Assembly (NCBI GenBank): GCA_937958665.1
Contig: CALGNM010000282.1
Span: 1 to 7,327, forward strand
Length of the DNA: 7,327 nucleotides
Source of the DNA: an uncultured bacterium
Lineage (GTDB): Bacteria > Edwardsbacteria > AC1 > EtOH8
Reading direction: 5' to 3'
Shown here: positions 6,785 to 7,327 of the stretch, piece after piece
How the letters are laid out: every line of letters starts with the position of its first letter
Numbering within the stretch: position 1 is the stretch's first letter
Notes under the pieces: model-generated
What the model saw: the letters and a program-made list of their open reading frames with translations, nothing else
Databases searched by the model: none
What the model was told of the DNA's origin: nothing
Program-made: the position numbers and the translations under genes

Positions 6785-7327
<543 letters not shown>

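Overview
The window is about 7.3 kb of GC-rich bacterial DNA carrying ordinary housekeeping genes plus one secreted peptidase. All genes lie on the + strand, in this order: the 3' end of rho, rpmE (ribosomal protein L31), an exported M14 metallocarboxypeptidase, thiC, a dinG-type exonuclease-helicase, and the 5' third of pyrG. The peptidase carries tandem transthyretin-like domains and a FlgD-like C-terminal tail. Such tails are common in uncultured Gram-negative candidate phyla of the FCB/WOR-3/TA06/Edwardsbacteria kind. The short ThiC and the exonuclease-fused DinG also fit an uncultured, possibly anaerobic bacterium. This taxonomic reading is inference with low confidence; no rRNA or phylogenetic marker set is present.

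Layout: rho and rpmE are 27 nt apart and probably co-transcribed. A clear intrinsic terminator (614-652) closes that unit. The carboxypeptidase gene (670-2565) starts 17 nt after the terminator's T-tract, with no convincing promoter of its own. A near-consensus sigma-70 promoter (2598-2626) drives thiC, and dinG follows thiC after only 2 nt, so the two form a unit. A second promoter of the same design (6737-6765) precedes pyrG. There is no gene-free stretch longer than 300 bases; the gaps are 27, 81, 93, 2 and 92 nt.

The last 49 bases (7279-7327) are not genomic. They match the reverse complement of the Illumina TruSeq universal adapter with one mismatch. The apparent stop of pyrG and its last residues (DRKSVV) are encoded by adapter, so pyrG is truncated by an assembly artefact and not by mutation.

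I found no CRISPR array, mobile element, tRNA, phage gene or defence system, and nothing I would call a new biological system. The most interesting biology is the secreted carboxypeptidase, which closely resembles animal regulatory carboxypeptidases (E/D/N type). The ThiC variant with altered motifs and the DinG that joins an exonuclease domain to a cysteine cluster are also worth a look.
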